Positions 1-10,591 of a DNA stretch of 64,000 nucleotides are shown piece after piece. Every line of letters begins with the position of its first letter. Position 1 is the stretch's first letter. Source of the DNA: JAPOXR01 sp965221935 (GTDB taxonomy: Bacteria; Pseudomonadota; Alphaproteobacteria; Rhodobacterales; Rhodobacteraceae); assembly GCA_965221935.1 (NCBI GenBank), contig CBDCSZ010000046.1, positions 124,001 through 188,000 of the forward strand, written 5' to 3'. A program made the translations under genes and the position numbers. The notes below the pieces were generated by a model. The model ran no database searches and was not told the origin of the DNA. It was given only the letters and a program-made list of their open reading frames with translations.

Positions 1-3000
1 CGCCGTGGGCGCGGACCCGCTGGCCGGCGACGGGGCGGGCATTCTCATTCAGATGCCGGACGCCCATCTGCGCGCCGTCTGCGGCGACATCGGCCTCGAT
101 CTTCCGCCGCCGGGCGATTACGGCGCCGGCATGCTGTTCCTGCCGCGGGCCGAGCAGCCGCGGGCGGATTGCGTTCGGATCGTCGAGCAGCTGGTCAGGG
201 CGGAAGGACAGCATGTGCTCGGCTGGCGCGATGTGCCGGTTGACAATTCGGGGCTGGGCGAAAGCGTCATTCCGACTGAACCCTTCGTTCGCCAGGTCTT
301 TGTCGGCCGCGGCGACAACTGTGCCGACCAGGATGCGTTCGAGCGCAAGCTGTTCGTCATTCGCAAACAGGCGGAGCACCGGGTCGACGCGCTGGGCGAG
401 TCCTGCGATGATTTCTACATGCCATCCTTCTCGTCGCGCACGATTGTCTACAAGGGGATGCTGCTGGCGCATCAGGTCGGCGAGTACTATCCGGACCTCC
501 GGGACGAGAGCATGGTCTCCGCGTTCGCCTTGGTTCACCAGCGCTTTTCCACCAACACGTTTCCGTCATGGCGACTGGCCCATCCTTACCGGATGATCTG
601 CCACAACGGCGAGATCAACACGCTGCGCGGCAATATCAACTGGATGTCGGCGCGCCGGCATCTCATGAAGTCGAAACTCTTTGGCGGCGATCTCGACAAG
701 CTGTGGCCGCTGATCACCGAGGGTCAGTCAGACTCGGCGAGCTTCGACAACGCGCTGGAGTTGCTGGTGCGGTCGGGTTATTCGCTGGCCCACGCGATGA
801 TGATGCTGATCCCGGAGGCGTGGACCGGCAATCCGCTGATGGACGAACGCCGCCGCGCGTTTTACGAATACCATGCCGCGCTGATGGAGCCGTGGGACGG
901 CCCGGCCGCCGTGGCGTTTACCGACGGCCGCCAGATCGGCGCGACACTGGATCGCAACGGGTTGCGGCCGGCGCGCTACGTCATCACCGACGAAGGTCTG
1001 GTTGTGATGAGCTCGGAAGTCGGCGTCCTTCCGATCGACGAGAGCCGCATCGTCAAGAAATGGCGCCTGCAGCCGGGCAGGATGCTGCTGATCGACCTCG
1101 AACAAGGCTGTATCGTCGACGATGACGACATCAAGGCGCACCTGTCCTCGGTCCAGCCATATCAGGAATGGCTGGACCGCACCCAGATCGTGCTGGAGGA
1201 CCTGCCGGCAACCAACATCCCGGTCGCGCAGCCCGACCGGCTGACGCTTCTCGACCGCCAGCAAGCCTTCGGTTACACCCAGGAAGACCTCAAGTTCCTG
1301 ATGTCCCCAATGGTGCTCACCGGACAGGAAGCCGTCGGCTCAATGGGCACCGACACTCCGATATCGGCACTGTCGTCGCGGCCCAAGCTGCTTTATTCAT
1401 ATTTCAAGCAGGTTTTCGCCCAGGTCACCAACCCGCCGATCGATCCGATCCGCGAGGAGCTGGTGATGTCGCTGCTGTCCATCATCGGCCCGCGGCCCAA
1501 CCTGCTTGGCATCGACGACACGACGCCGCAGAGGCGTCTCGAGGTCCGCCAGCCGGTGCTGACGAACCAGGACCTTGAAAAGATCCGTTCGATCGGCGAG
1601 GTCGCCGACAACGCGTTCAGGACCATCACTCTCGATCTGACCTATCCCGCCGAGGACGGTGCCGAGGGCATGCGCGCCGCACTCGATGCGGTTTGCGCCC
1701 AGGCGGAAATGGCGTGTCAGGAGGGCTACAACATCCTCGTGCTCAGCGATCGCGCGATCGACCGTGATCGCATCGCCATCCCGGCGCTGCTGGGCACCTC
1801 GGCGGTCCACCACCACCTGGTGAGGACGGGAATGCGGAACTTCCTCGGCTTGGTCGTCGAGACCGGAGAGGCCCGCGAGGTCCATCACTTCTGCGCCTTG
1901 GCCGGGTACGGCGCCGAGGCGATCAACCCCTATCTGGCCTTCGAGACCCTCGCGGCGCTGCGAGACGAACTGCCGGAGGAACTGAGCGACCGCGACCTCT
2001 ACGGCCGCTACATCAAGGCGATCGACAAGGGCATCCTGAAAGTGATGTCCAAGATGGGAATTTCCACCTACCAGTCCTATTGTGGCGCGCAGATCTTCGA
2101 CGCGGTCGGTCTCGACGAGGGCTTCATCGCGCAATATTTCACCGGCACGGCGAGCACCATCGGCGGGGCGGGGCTGGCGGAGGTTGCGCGGGAGACCGTC
2201 GAACGCCACCGTCTTGCCTACGGCGACGCTCCTGTCTATCGCAACGCGCTCGATCCGGGCGGCGAATACGCCTACCGCCTGCGCGGCGAGGAACACTGCT
2301 GGACGCCCGACACGATCACCCTCCTGCAACACGCCGTGCGCGGAGCGCTGCCGGACAAGTATCGCGCCTTCGCCGAGGAGGTGAACAATCTGAATCACCG
2401 GATGATGACCGTTCGGGGCCTGTTTGAGCTGATCCCGGCGGACACGCCCGTTCCGCTCGACGAAGTCGAGCCTGCGAGCGAGATCGTCAAACGGTTCTCG
2501 ACCGGAGCGATGTCCTTCGGCTCGATCTCACGCGAGGCCCATTCGACTCTGGCCGTCGCCATGAATCGGATCGGCGGCAAGTCGAACACCGGCGAGGGCG
2601 GCGAGGAGCCGGACCGGTTTCGACCGATGCCCGGCGGCGATTCGATGCGCTCGGCCATCAAGCAGGTGGCGTCCGGCCGCTTCGGCGTGACCACCGAGTA
2701 CTTGGCCAACTCCGACATGATGCAGATCAAGATGGCCCAGGGCGCGAAGCCCGGCGAGGGCGGCCAACTGCCGGGCCACAAGGTGGACGCGGTCATAGCC
2801 AAGGTGCGCCACTCGACGCCCGGCGTGGGGCTGATCTCCCCGCCGCCGCATCACGACATCTATTCGATCGAGGACCTTGCCCAGCTCATCTACGACCTGA
2901 AGAACACCAACCCGGACGCCGACGTTTCGGTGAAGCTGGTCTCGGAGGTCGGGGTCGGAACGGTGGCGGCGGGGGTCTCCAAGGCGCGCTCGGATCACGT

Positions 3001-4486
3001 GACCATTTCCGGATTCGAAGGCGGCACCGGCGCCAGCCCGCTGACGTCGATCACGCATGCCGGCTCGCCCTGGGAGATCGGGCTCGCTGAGACCCACCAG
3101 ACGCTGGTGCTCAACCGGTTGCGCGGCCGCATCGCGGTTCAGGTCGACGGCGGTCTCCGGACGGGGCGCGACGTGGTCGTCGGCGCCCTGCTGGGCGCCG
3201 ACGAGTTCGGTTTTGCCACGGCGCCGCTGATCGCCGCAGGCTGCATAATGATGCGCAAGTGTCATCTCAACACATGCCCGGTCGGCGTCGCGACCCAGGA
3301 TCCGGAGCTCCGCAAACGGTTCACCGGAACACCGGAACACGTGATCAACTATTTCTTCTTCGTCGCTGAAGAGGTGCGCGAGCTGATGGCGCGGCTCGGT
3401 TTCTGTCGATTCTCCGACATGATCGGCGAGTCTCAGCATCTCGACCAGCGCCGTGCGATCGAACACTACAAGGCGAAGGGCATCGATCTGTCGCGCCTGC
3501 TCGCCAAACCCGACGCCCCGCCGGCCGTCGCGACCCACAACAACGAGCGCCAGAACCACCATCTGGAAGAGGTTCTCGACCGCCGGATGATCGAATTGGC
3601 GCAGCCGGCGCTGAACGAACGCCGGCCGGTCCGCATGGAGATGCCGATCCGCAACCTCGATCGCACAGCCGGAGCCATGCTGTCGGGCGAGGTCGCCAAG
3701 CGTTACGGCCATCCCGGCCTGCCGGAAGACACCATCTGCGCGACATTCCGCGGGACCGCCGGGCAGAGCTTCGGCGCGTTTCTCGCCAAAGGCGTATCAT
3801 TCGAACTGATCGGCGAAGCCAACGACTACGCGGGCAAGGGGCTGTCGGGCGGACGTCTCGTGGTCTATCCGCCGCGGGACAGCGCCATCGTGCCCGAGGA
3901 TAGCATCGTCATCGGAAACACCGTTCTCTATGGCGCCATCGCCGGCGAATGCTATTTCCGCGGAGTCGCGGGCGAACGCTTCGCGGTGCGCAATTCTGGC
4001 GCCATCGCCGTGGTTGAAGGGGTCGGCGACCATGGCTGCGAATACATGACGGGGGGCATCGTCGTATGCCTCGGCCACACCGGGCGCAATTTCGCCGCCG
4101 GCATGAGCGGCGGCATCGCCTATGTTCTTGACGAGGCTGGCGATTTCGAGCGCCGCTGCAACATCGCCATGGTCAAGCTCGAGCCGATCAAGGCGGAGGA
4201 CGATTCACTCGAACGCCTGGCGCATCAAGGCGGCGGTCTCAATGCCCGCGGGCGGGTCGACGTGATGCGCGACATGACCCGCTTCGACGCGGAACGCCTC
4301 AATCAGCTCATCGAAAAGCATGTCCACTACACCGACTCGGCGCACGCCCGGCGGATACTGGAGAACTGGGACTCCTGCTTGCCGAGATTCGTCAAGGTGA
4401 TGCCCGTCGACTATCACCGCGCGCTGCGGGAGATGGAGCTCATGCAGCCGGCCGACACCGCCGCCCTCCCGGTGGAGAGCCGCTGA
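1..4486 (+). CDS. gltB: Glutamate synthase (GOGAT) large subunit, 5' end outside window
   Basis: Large subunit of NADPH-dependent glutamate synthase, which moves the amide group of glutamine onto 2-oxoglutarate to give two glutamates. The frame is open from base 2, and the GTG at position 5 is an internal Val in the conserved GADPLAGDGAG segment. The start and the N-terminal catalytic Cys therefore lie upstream of the window. About 1494 residues are present, covering the class II amidotransferase domain, the central domain, the FMN/2-oxoglutarate barrel, the cluster cysteines (CIMMRKCHLNTCPVG, about residues 1079-1093) and the C-terminal Gly-rich beta-helix. The stop is 3 bp before the gltD start, so the pair is an operon and probably translationally coupled. 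No lesion is seen. Confidence 0.97.
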   Translation, partial: AVGADPLAGDGAGILIQMPDAHLRAVCGDIGLDLPPPGDYGAGMLFLPRAEQPRADCVRIVEQLVRAEGQHVLGWRDVPVDNSGLGESVIPTEPFVRQVFVGRGDNCADQDAFERKLFVIRKQAEHRVDALGESCDDFYMPSFSSRTIVYKGMLLAHQVGEYYPDLRDESMVSAFALVHQRFSTNTFPSWRLAHPYRMICHNGEINTLRGNINWMSARRHLMKSKLFGGDLDKLWPLITEGQSDSASFDNALELLVRSGYSLAHAMMMLIPEAWTGNPLMDERRRAFYEYHAALMEPWDGPAAVAFTDGRQIGATLDRNGLRPARYVITDEGLVVMSSEVGVLPIDESRIVKKWRLQPGRMLLIDLEQGCIVDDDDIKAHLSSVQPYQEWLDRTQIVLEDLPATNIPVAQPDRLTLLDRQQAFGYTQEDLKFLMSPMVLTGQEAVGSMGTDTPISALSSRPKLLYSYFKQVFAQVTNPPIDPIREELVMSLLSIIGPRPNLLGIDDTTPQRRLEVRQPVLTNQDLEKIRSIGEVADNAFRTITLDLTYPAEDGAEGMRAALDAVCAQAEMACQEGYNILVLSDRAIDRDRIAIPALLGTSAVHHHLVRTGMRNFLGLVVETGEAREVHHFCALAGYGAEAINPYLAFETLAALRDELPEELSDRDLYGRYIKAIDKGILKVMSKMGISTYQSYCGAQIFDAVGLDEGFIAQYFTGTASTIGGAGLAEVARETVERHRLAYGDAPVYRNALDPGGEYAYRLRGEEHCWTPDTITLLQHAVRGALPDKYRAFAEEVNNLNHRMMTVRGLFELIPADTPVPLDEVEPASEIVKRFSTGAMSFGSISREAHSTLAVAMNRIGGKSNTGEGGEEPDRFRPMPGGDSMRSAIKQVASGRFGVTTEYLANSDMMQIKMAQGAKPGEGGQLPGHKVDAVIAKVRHSTPGVGLISPPPHHDIYSIEDLAQLIYDLKNTNPDADVSVKLVSEVGVGTVAAGVSKARSDHVTISGFEGGTGASPLTSITHAGSPWEIGLAETHQTLVLNRLRGRIAVQVDGGLRTGRDVVVGALLGADEFGFATAPLIAAGCIMMRKCHLNTCPVGVATQDPELRKRFTGTPEHVINYFFFVAEEVRELMARLGFCRFSDMIGESQHLDQRRAIEHYKAKGIDLSRLLAKPDAPPAVATHNNERQNHHLEEVLDRRMIELAQPALNERRPVRMEMPIRNLDRTAGAMLSGEVAKRYGHPGLPEDTICATFRGTAGQSFGAFLAKGVSFELIGEANDYAGKGLSGGRLVVYPPRDSAIVPEDSIVIGNTVLYGAIAGECYFRGVAGERFAVRNSGAIAVVEGVGDHGCEYMTGGIVVCLGHTGRNFAAGMSGGIAYVLDEAGDFERRCNIAMVKLEPIKAEDDSLERLAHQGGGLNARGRVDVMRDMTRFDAERLNQLIEKHVHYTDSAHARRILENWDSCLPRFVKVMPVDYHRALREMELMQPADTAALPVESR

Positions 4487-4489
4487 ACC

Positions 4490-5908
4490 ATGGGCAAGGT
4501 CACGGGTTTTATCGAATTCGACAGGCATGAGCAGCCCTTCGCGCCGGTGGCCGACCGCGTCCGCCATTTCAACGAGTTCCTGATACCGCTGGACGAGAGC
4601 ACGCTGCGGCAGCAAGGCGCGCGCTGCATGGATTGCGGCATCCCGTTCTGCCACACGGGCTGCCCGGTCAACAATATCATCCCGGACTGGAACGACCTCG
4701 TTTACCGCGACCAGTGGCGGGAAGCGCTCGAGGTGCTGCACTCGACCAACAACTTTCCCGAATTCACCGGCCGCATCTGCCCGGCGCCCTGCGAGGAAGC
4801 CTGCACGCTGAACATCGACGACGCGCCGGTGACGATAAAGTCGATCGAATGCGCCATCGCCGATCGCGCTTGGCGGGAAGGCTGGGTGGCACCCGAAATC
4901 TCCGCCGCCAAGACGGGCAAGCGCGTGGCTGTTGTCGGTTCGGGTCCCGCAGGGATGGCCTGCGCACAACAGCTGGCGCGCGCCGGGCACGACGTCTCGC
5001 TGTTCGAGAAGAACGCAAGACCGGGCGGGCTGCTCCGCTACGGCATTCCCGACTTCAAGATGGCAAAGCACTTTATCGACCGGCGCGTGGAGCAGATGGA
5101 GGCGGAAGGCGTGAACTTCCGCACCGGCACTCATGTTGGGGTCGACCTGGAATCGGGAAAACTCGTCCGGGACTACGACTCCGTGGTGCTGGCGGGCGGG
5201 TCGGAGAAGGCGCGCGACCTTCGGGTCGAGGGAAGAGATCTGCGCGGCGTCGAATTCGCGATGGAGTTTCTGCCCCAGCAGAACCGGCGCATCAGCGGCG
5301 AGCCGCTTGGCCAGGTCGAGGAGATTGTCGCCGGCGGCAAGCATGTCGTGGTGATCGGCGGCGGCGATACCGGTTCGGATTGCATCGGGACGTCGTTCCG
5401 CCAGGGCGCAGTTTCCGTGACGCAGCTTGAGATCCTTCCCATGCCGCCGGAGAAGCCAGACAAGGCCACCACCTGGCCGTTGTGGCCGCTGCGGATGCGC
5501 ACCTCCTCGTCGCAGGCGGAGGGAGCGGGCCGCGACTGGAGCGTCGCGACCAAGCGCCTGTCGGGCGCCGGCGGGGCGGTCTCTACACTCCACGCCGTCC
5601 GGCTGGACGAACGTATGCAGGAAATACCCGGAACAGAGTTCCGGCTGAAGGCTGAGCTCGTGCTGCTTGCTATGGGTTTCGTCCATCCGGTCCATGAAGG
5701 CATGGTCGACGAGATTGGACTGGAGCTGGACGCACGAGGAAACGTCCTCGCCGATACCGACAGCTACGCCACCTCCCTACCCAAGGTGTTCACAGCGGGC
5801 GACATGCGCCGGGGCCAGTCGCTCGTGGTCTGGGCTATCCGCGAGGGGCGGCAATGCGCCCGCGCCGTTGACGAATTCCTGACGGGTTCATCGTCGTTGC
5901 CGCGTTGA
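4490..5908 (+). CDS. gltD: Glutamate synthase small subunit
   Basis: Small (beta) subunit of glutamate synthase. It oxidises NADPH and passes electrons through Fe-S clusters to the large subunit. The protein has 472 residues, normal for the family. The N-terminal cluster cysteines are visible in CMDCGIPFCHTGCPVNN (near residue 47) and in the following CPAPCEEAC motif. The FAD-binding VGSGPAGMACAQ motif is near residue 147 and the NADPH-binding IGGGDTGSDCIG motif near residue 287. The C-terminal FAD contact region FTAGDMRRGQSLVVWAI is intact. The ATG follows the gltB stop after 3 bp. Confidence 0.97.
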   Translation: MGKVTGFIEFDRHEQPFAPVADRVRHFNEFLIPLDESTLRQQGARCMDCGIPFCHTGCPVNNIIPDWNDLVYRDQWREALEVLHSTNNFPEFTGRICPAPCEEACTLNIDDAPVTIKSIECAIADRAWREGWVAPEISAAKTGKRVAVVGSGPAGMACAQQLARAGHDVSLFEKNARPGGLLRYGIPDFKMAKHFIDRRVEQMEAEGVNFRTGTHVGVDLESGKLVRDYDSVVLAGGSEKARDLRVEGRDLRGVEFAMEFLPQQNRRISGEPLGQVEEIVAGGKHVVVIGGGDTGSDCIGTSFRQGAVSVTQLEILPMPPEKPDKATTWPLWPLRMRTSSSQAEGAGRDWSVATKRLSGAGGAVSTLHAVRLDERMQEIPGTEFRLKAELVLLAMGFVHPVHEGMVDEIGLELDARGNVLADTDSYATSLPKVFTAGDMRRGQSLVVWAIREGRQCARAVDEFLTGSSSLPR

Positions 5909-6382
5909 AGCGGTCTTGCCATCGGCGTTTCTCGCCGATTGAGCCGCACGGCCCCTGCTCAAAGGATGTCATGCCATTCTCGGGCTGCTGTTCGGTCTTG
6001 AACGGTATCCTGCGGCCTCCGCTCACGGCAAGTTGATCCGCAGCCTACGGTTCCCGAGCCACGGCCCGGCGGACGACTAACCGCGCGGGCCATTCTTTCC
6101 TTTTCAACCTGAACCCGGTCGAATAGACACGAGCCACAATCAGGGCAATCACAAATCACCGCGGTCCTCCCCCGGCCAGACACGGCAAGGCAGCAAGAAC
6201 ACGGTCCTGAATCAACTGCTGGAAAACTGCTCTGCTTGGAAAAGAAGACAGCCCGAGCTTCCCGGACCAATCCGGTTTCCAGTCAAATCGGCGTCAGCCC
6301 AATCCGGGAAATCCACCAAGCTGCGCTGCGACTCAATCCGGGAAACAACACCACCTCACGGTCACACGCCTTGCCCGGGTTC

Positions 6383-6410
6383 CCCAGGAGGCCCCGTCGG
6401 GCCGCCTGGG
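6383..6410. terminator. Strong GC-rich hairpin downstream of gltD
   Basis: Bases 6383-6394 pair with 6399-6410 (12 positions, one A-G mismatch) around a CGTC loop. There is no long U-tract after it and it lies about 475 bp after the gltD stop. It may be a transcription stop or part of a decayed mobile element. The remaining sequence in 5909-6536 shows no gene I can support. Confidence 0.35.
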
Positions 6411-6536
6411 CGTTCAGGTGTCCGTTATCCTCCTCTCAGAGCTTGACCTAAAAGTCTGGTCCATACACAATATATTGTTAATGGTTTCCGAATAAGTCGG
6501 AAGTTAACACAATAAATGGTATTTTGATTCAGCCTC

Positions 6537-7025
6537 TCAGGCCCGCGACAGGACGGCGCCTTCCGGCGCCAGCCCGGAGGTGGCGTATCTCCACAGCGCC
6601 GCCAGCAGCTTGCGCGCCAGCGCGGTTATCCCGCGTCTGCGCGACCGCCCGTCGCGGGCGCTGACGTAATTCCGGTGCCATTTCGACAGAGCGCTGTCCG
6701 GCTGGCGGCGCAGCCAGCGCCACGCCATCTGCGCCAGGCGCCTGCGCAGCATCGGGCTGCCAGCCTTGCTGATTCCCTGATCGTGGTCGATGCCGCCGCT
6801 CGCGAAGGGGACCGGCGCCAGTCCCGCCAGGCTGGCCAGCTCCCGGCGGTTGCGGAAGTCCCTGTGGAACAGTTCGGCGCCCAGCAGCAGGGCGTCGTTC
6901 GCGCCGATCCCGCGCAGCCGGACGAGCGCCGCCGCGCAGTGCGCGCGATCCGGAGCCGGGTCCGGCAAATCCGCGAATTCCCCTGCAAAAACCGGAATCC
7001 TCGTAGCAGCCCACTTGACCAGCAT
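6537..7025 (-). pseudogene. IS110-family transposase, C-terminal fragment
   Basis: The minus-strand translation matches the C-terminal Transposase_20 domain of IS110-family enzymes. It has LRGIGANDALLLGAEL, then RRELASLAGLAPVPFASG, then GSPMLRRRLAQMAWRWLR and a closing YATSGLAPEGAVL. The N-terminal DEDD catalytic half is absent, and upstream (towards 7025) the reading loses family resemblance. This is a dead remnant. It is unrelated in position to the IS110 fragments near 16.5 kb and 44.3 kb. Confidence 0.8.
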
Positions 7026-7101
7026 GGGCTGTTAAACGGAACTTCATCCCGCCGCAGCCCCTGCGCTCCAGAAGCGGGCCTTCAGGCCCGGCCAGCTCTT
7101 C

Positions 7102-7170
7102 AAAAAATCACGCGAAAACAACACAATGCGCCTTGCCCGCGCGGAGAAACCTGTCAAATCCCGACATGAA
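7102..7170 (-). repeat. Inverted copy of the repeat at 13113-13180
   Basis: Read on the minus strand, this segment matches 13113-13180 over about 67 bp with only a few differences. The shared core includes ATTTGACAGG, then CTCCGCGCGGGCAAGG and TTGTGTTGTTTTCGC. Weaker similarity continues beyond it into 7060-7100. The partner copy sits between the right end of the intact IS1634-type element and the 3' end of a transposase remnant. This suggests the terminal region of an otherwise deleted IS. Confidence 0.7.
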
Positions 7171-7337
7171 GTTCCGGTCAAATCGAACGGTGTGACCGCG
7201 CCACTGCCAAATCCGCCGCAGGCAGCGGCCCGTGGCCGCGATCTTCCAGCAAATTTAACCAAGCGCGGCGGCAGGCCATGCTGCACTGTCAGAAACAAAT
7301 TCCTTGCCAGGCAGGTCTTGGGCGCGCCGGCGACCGT

Positions 7338-10133
7338 TCAGGCCCGGATCAACTCCGTGGCGTGAGCAAGGATCTGCTCCGATTCAGCAAGCGATGAATG
7401 GCGCATGTCCGGCTTGAAACCGCCGCCGGGCGATTCCGGGGCCTGGGTCTTGTTGTCGCTTGGGTCCGCATCTTCAAGGCAAATCCGGTAGGCCAGGTTG
7501 GACAAGCTTTCCGTCATGACGCCGGAATCGGTAAGAATTTCGCAGAGTTCGGGAATTGCGGTGTCCCCGTCATCGATTCCGTCGAGGGACGCCATTGCGC
7601 GAACGGCCAGCGACGCGATCGGGCCTGCCTGCCTGGCGGCCTCCGGTTCAAATCCGCCGCCGGCGAGAAGCGCCGCCATCTGTCGCCGGCGGTCCGCGTC
7701 GGCAAGGAGCGCGGCGGCCCGTTTGCGATTTCTCCTGGCCGCCGCTTCGGCCTCGTCTTCCGGCGTGAATCTGTAAAGCATGTCGATGCGGTCTCCCGAA
7801 AAATCGATCAGACCTTGCTCCTCCATGCGAAGCATGGTTTCGTAGCTTTGCCGATCAACCATTTTTGCCGGAAGCGGGCAATCAGGCGAACTGTCTGCGG
7901 ACCCATTTAGGTCCTGAAGGACGACCAGCATTGACCTTCCATCCGGCTTGTCCTTGCGGAGCTCGACCGCATATAGTCGAGTGCCGTGCAAGTCCTTGAG
8001 CATCGACAGTGATTCTTCAACCGGATCGGCCTCGGCTTGATCTGGAGCGGACAGCATTGCAGGCTGCAGTACCGATTCGAGACGTCCCAGGAACGCGGCG
8101 CGCCCTGACGGCATGTCGAGTTTGCCGTCCTCGCTCGCGCCGTCGAGAACCGCGTCGGAAAGTCCCTGCTTGGCCTCGAGCACATTGAGCATCCGATGCT
8201 CAATGGTGTTTTCGGCCACCAGATTGATAACGCTGACGGAATTTTTCTGGTGTTTTCTCCACGCCCTGGCAATGCGTTGTTCGAGCCTTGCTGGATTCCA
8301 AGGCAGGTCGAGATTGATGACTGCGCTGGCCACCTGCAGGTTCAGGCCAACGCTGCCGCTCTCCGAAGACAGGAACACGCGGCAGTCCGGGTCCTCCTTG
8401 AACCTGACAATTTCCCTGCGGCGCTGATCCTGCCTGACAGATCCGGTATGCCATGCGTATTCCACGTCTCTTTCGTCGAGGCGTTCCCGCACCAGGCTCA
8501 ACATTCTGACCCATTCGGAAAAAACAATGACCTTACGCGACGGTTCCGACAGGATGTCTTCGAGGACGCGCTCGAGCTCGTCGAGTTTGGGACAATCCCG
8601 TTCTTCGTTGTCGAGAATGTAGGCCGTGTCGCAGAGCATTCGCATACATGCGAGTGAAGTCTGCATCCTTTTGAACTCCGGCTCGGTGAGCGCGCGTTTC
8701 CTCGCTATTCTCGCCAGGCGGGCAACAATTCCTCCGTATTCCTCATAGCGAACCAGCTGCACCTCGCTCATCGGAAGGAAAAAGTTTTTGACGGTCCGGT
8801 CCGGCAGATCGTGTTCGATCTCCGCCTTTCGGCGGCGCAGCATCACTTTGCCGACGCGTTCGTGCAGTTCATCCAGGTTCTGCAGTGAGATCGGACGTCC
8901 GCGGTCGTCCAGAACATAATATCTGCGGTTGAACCGGAACAGCGGCCCAAGCAAGCCCGGGTCCAGATACTGGACGATCGAATAGACCTCATCAATCCGG
9001 TTCTCAAGCGGCGTGCCAGTCAGGACGAAGGCATAACGGCTCCGCAGCCGCTTGACCGAATCCGCGGTCTGAGTCCGCCAGTTCTTGATCCGCTGCGCCT
9101 CGTCCAGGATCACCAAGTCCGGCCGGTGGATTTTCCCGATTTCTTGCCAATCCGACCTGACCTGTTCGAAATTCACGATCGTATAGAATTCCGGCGAGGC
9201 GTATTGTCTTTTTCGACGGCTGATTTTTCCAAAAACCAATTGGGTTTCCCGGTTTGTTGCTCCGGAAATCTGTTCGGCCCACTCCGTTTTCAAGGATGCG
9301 GGGCATACCACAAGAACCCTTTCGACGCCGCCGACCCTGTTCAGGAGTTCGGCAGCGGCAAGAGCCTGCACTGTCTTGCCAAGGCCCATCTCGTCAGCCA
9401 GCATCGTCCGTTCGCCCAGCGCCAGATGCAGCATTCCTTTGAACTGGTAGGGAAACAGCGGGTATTTGAGCAGATCGAGATCAATGCGCCCAGCGTCCAC
9501 GTCCGCGAGCAGGCTGGCGCGCCGATTCTCCTTGCCGCGGTCGTTCAACCGCCGGGTCATCCAACCCTCCAGAAGGCGGGAAACCCTAACCAGATGAGGA
9601 TGCTGTCCGGCCAGTTCCTTCAACCGGATAAACGCCTGCCGGTCCGGCTGGTCGCGAAGCGCGGCCGCGAGGCGTTCTGCCTCTTCGGCCAGGCCGCGGC
9701 TCGAAATCCCGGCGGGAACAGCGAGTTCAAGTTCCCCGCTTGGTCCATCCTGCAGGAATACTTCAATCCGCTGTGAACCGGTGTTCATCGCCTTCCTGTA
9801 GCTGCGCTTTCCTCTCTTCTGCAGTTTGTGCAAAACGCCCTCGACATGCTTGCACGTACCAAGGCCGGCGGTGTCAAAGTCGGCGCACGTGCAGCTGTTT
9901 CGCAGATGGCCAAGATCCCGGATCTCGACAAAGTAGGTCGAGCCGGAGGCGGATGCGACTTCAAAATCGCCGAAGTGCCCGAGTTCCGGTTCCAATGCGG
10001 CGACTGTGTCGATCTCTGTCCGCCCGCGCCACCGGCGTCGCTCGATTTCCTGGTCGTCCGTCGAAATCCAGCCGCTGAAAGCCGGCGGTTTGGGCTGTTT
10101 TCCCGCCTCTGCCCGTTTCGCCATCCTGTGCAA
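7338..10133 (-). CDS. SWIM zinc-finger SNF2-family DEAD/DEAH helicase
   Basis: A 931-residue SF2 ATPase of the SNF2 (Swi2/Snf2, RapA-like) group, expected to remodel or translocate on nucleic-acid-protein complexes. A SWIM-type zinc finger lies near residues 80-97 (CTCADF followed by CKHVEG). Motif I, DEMGLGKT, is near residue 248, motif II DEAQRIKN near 343, and motif III LTGTPLEN follows. The C-terminal helicase lobe has the RRRKAEIEHDLP segment, SSESGSVGLNLQ (motif V) and RIARAWRKHQ (motif VI), so both lobes look catalytically complete. A tail of about 250 residues is unassigned. The gene stands alone between IS remnants and no partner methylase or nuclease is next to it. Its role (housekeeping remodeler or defence) is open. 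The start could also be the Met three codons in. Confidence 0.88.
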   Translation of the reverse strand: MHRMAKRAEAGKQPKPPAFSGWISTDDQEIERRRWRGRTEIDTVAALEPELGHFGDFEVASASGSTYFVEIRDLGHLRNSCTCADFDTAGLGTCKHVEGVLHKLQKRGKRSYRKAMNTGSQRIEVFLQDGPSGELELAVPAGISSRGLAEEAERLAAALRDQPDRQAFIRLKELAGQHPHLVRVSRLLEGWMTRRLNDRGKENRRASLLADVDAGRIDLDLLKYPLFPYQFKGMLHLALGERTMLADEMGLGKTVQALAAAELLNRVGGVERVLVVCPASLKTEWAEQISGATNRETQLVFGKISRRKRQYASPEFYTIVNFEQVRSDWQEIGKIHRPDLVILDEAQRIKNWRTQTADSVKRLRSRYAFVLTGTPLENRIDEVYSIVQYLDPGLLGPLFRFNRRYYVLDDRGRPISLQNLDELHERVGKVMLRRRKAEIEHDLPDRTVKNFFLPMSEVQLVRYEEYGGIVARLARIARKRALTEPEFKRMQTSLACMRMLCDTAYILDNEERDCPKLDELERVLEDILSEPSRKVIVFSEWVRMLSLVRERLDERDVEYAWHTGSVRQDQRRREIVRFKEDPDCRVFLSSESGSVGLNLQVASAVINLDLPWNPARLEQRIARAWRKHQKNSVSVINLVAENTIEHRMLNVLEAKQGLSDAVLDGASEDGKLDMPSGRAAFLGRLESVLQPAMLSAPDQAEADPVEESLSMLKDLHGTRLYAVELRKDKPDGRSMLVVLQDLNGSADSSPDCPLPAKMVDRQSYETMLRMEEQGLIDFSGDRIDMLYRFTPEDEAEAAARRNRKRAAALLADADRRRQMAALLAGGGFEPEAARQAGPIASLAVRAMASLDGIDDGDTAIPELCEILTDSGVMTESLSNLAYRICLEDADPSDNKTQAPESPGGGFKPDMRHSSLAESEQILAHATELIRA

Positions 10134-10591
10134 TCCTCCACTTGTTTCGCACCGCCTTTTCCAGCACGTCCATACAAATTCCGTTTCGCCGCAAAGCGGC
10201 CTAGACGGTCAATCGAATCATTTGCGACCGACACCGCCGGAGCTATACATCCAGCCTAACATGGAATCTGATCGGCACTACCAGATACAGTGACTTTTTC
10301 CCTTCTGGATCGCAAAATATAGTCGCCGACAGGATAAAGACAATCTGTTTCTGGTCATTTATTCCAGCAATGGACCGAATTCCTTTCCACCGGATGGCAG
10401 GTCAGCCCAAGAAGACTGAATTCGCCTGAGTCAATATTTTCGGGCAACGGCGCCGTCCATGAAATGCCGACACTTGAACATGTGTCTATGATCAGACACC
10501 GCCCGGCAACGGACGCGGAAATGCTTCGGTCCATCTTGGCACTTGACACTTGATGCGCCCAATGTCCGCCGGGTTGGCCCGGCCAGACATG

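Noticed and set aside
2528..3712. 394-codon antisense frame in gltB
   Set aside because: Long open frames on the opposite strand are expected in GC-rich genes; the translation has no family features and gltB is certain.
4205..5695. 496-codon antisense frame over gltB/gltD
   Set aside because: Shadow of two highly conserved genes; no protein-like motifs.
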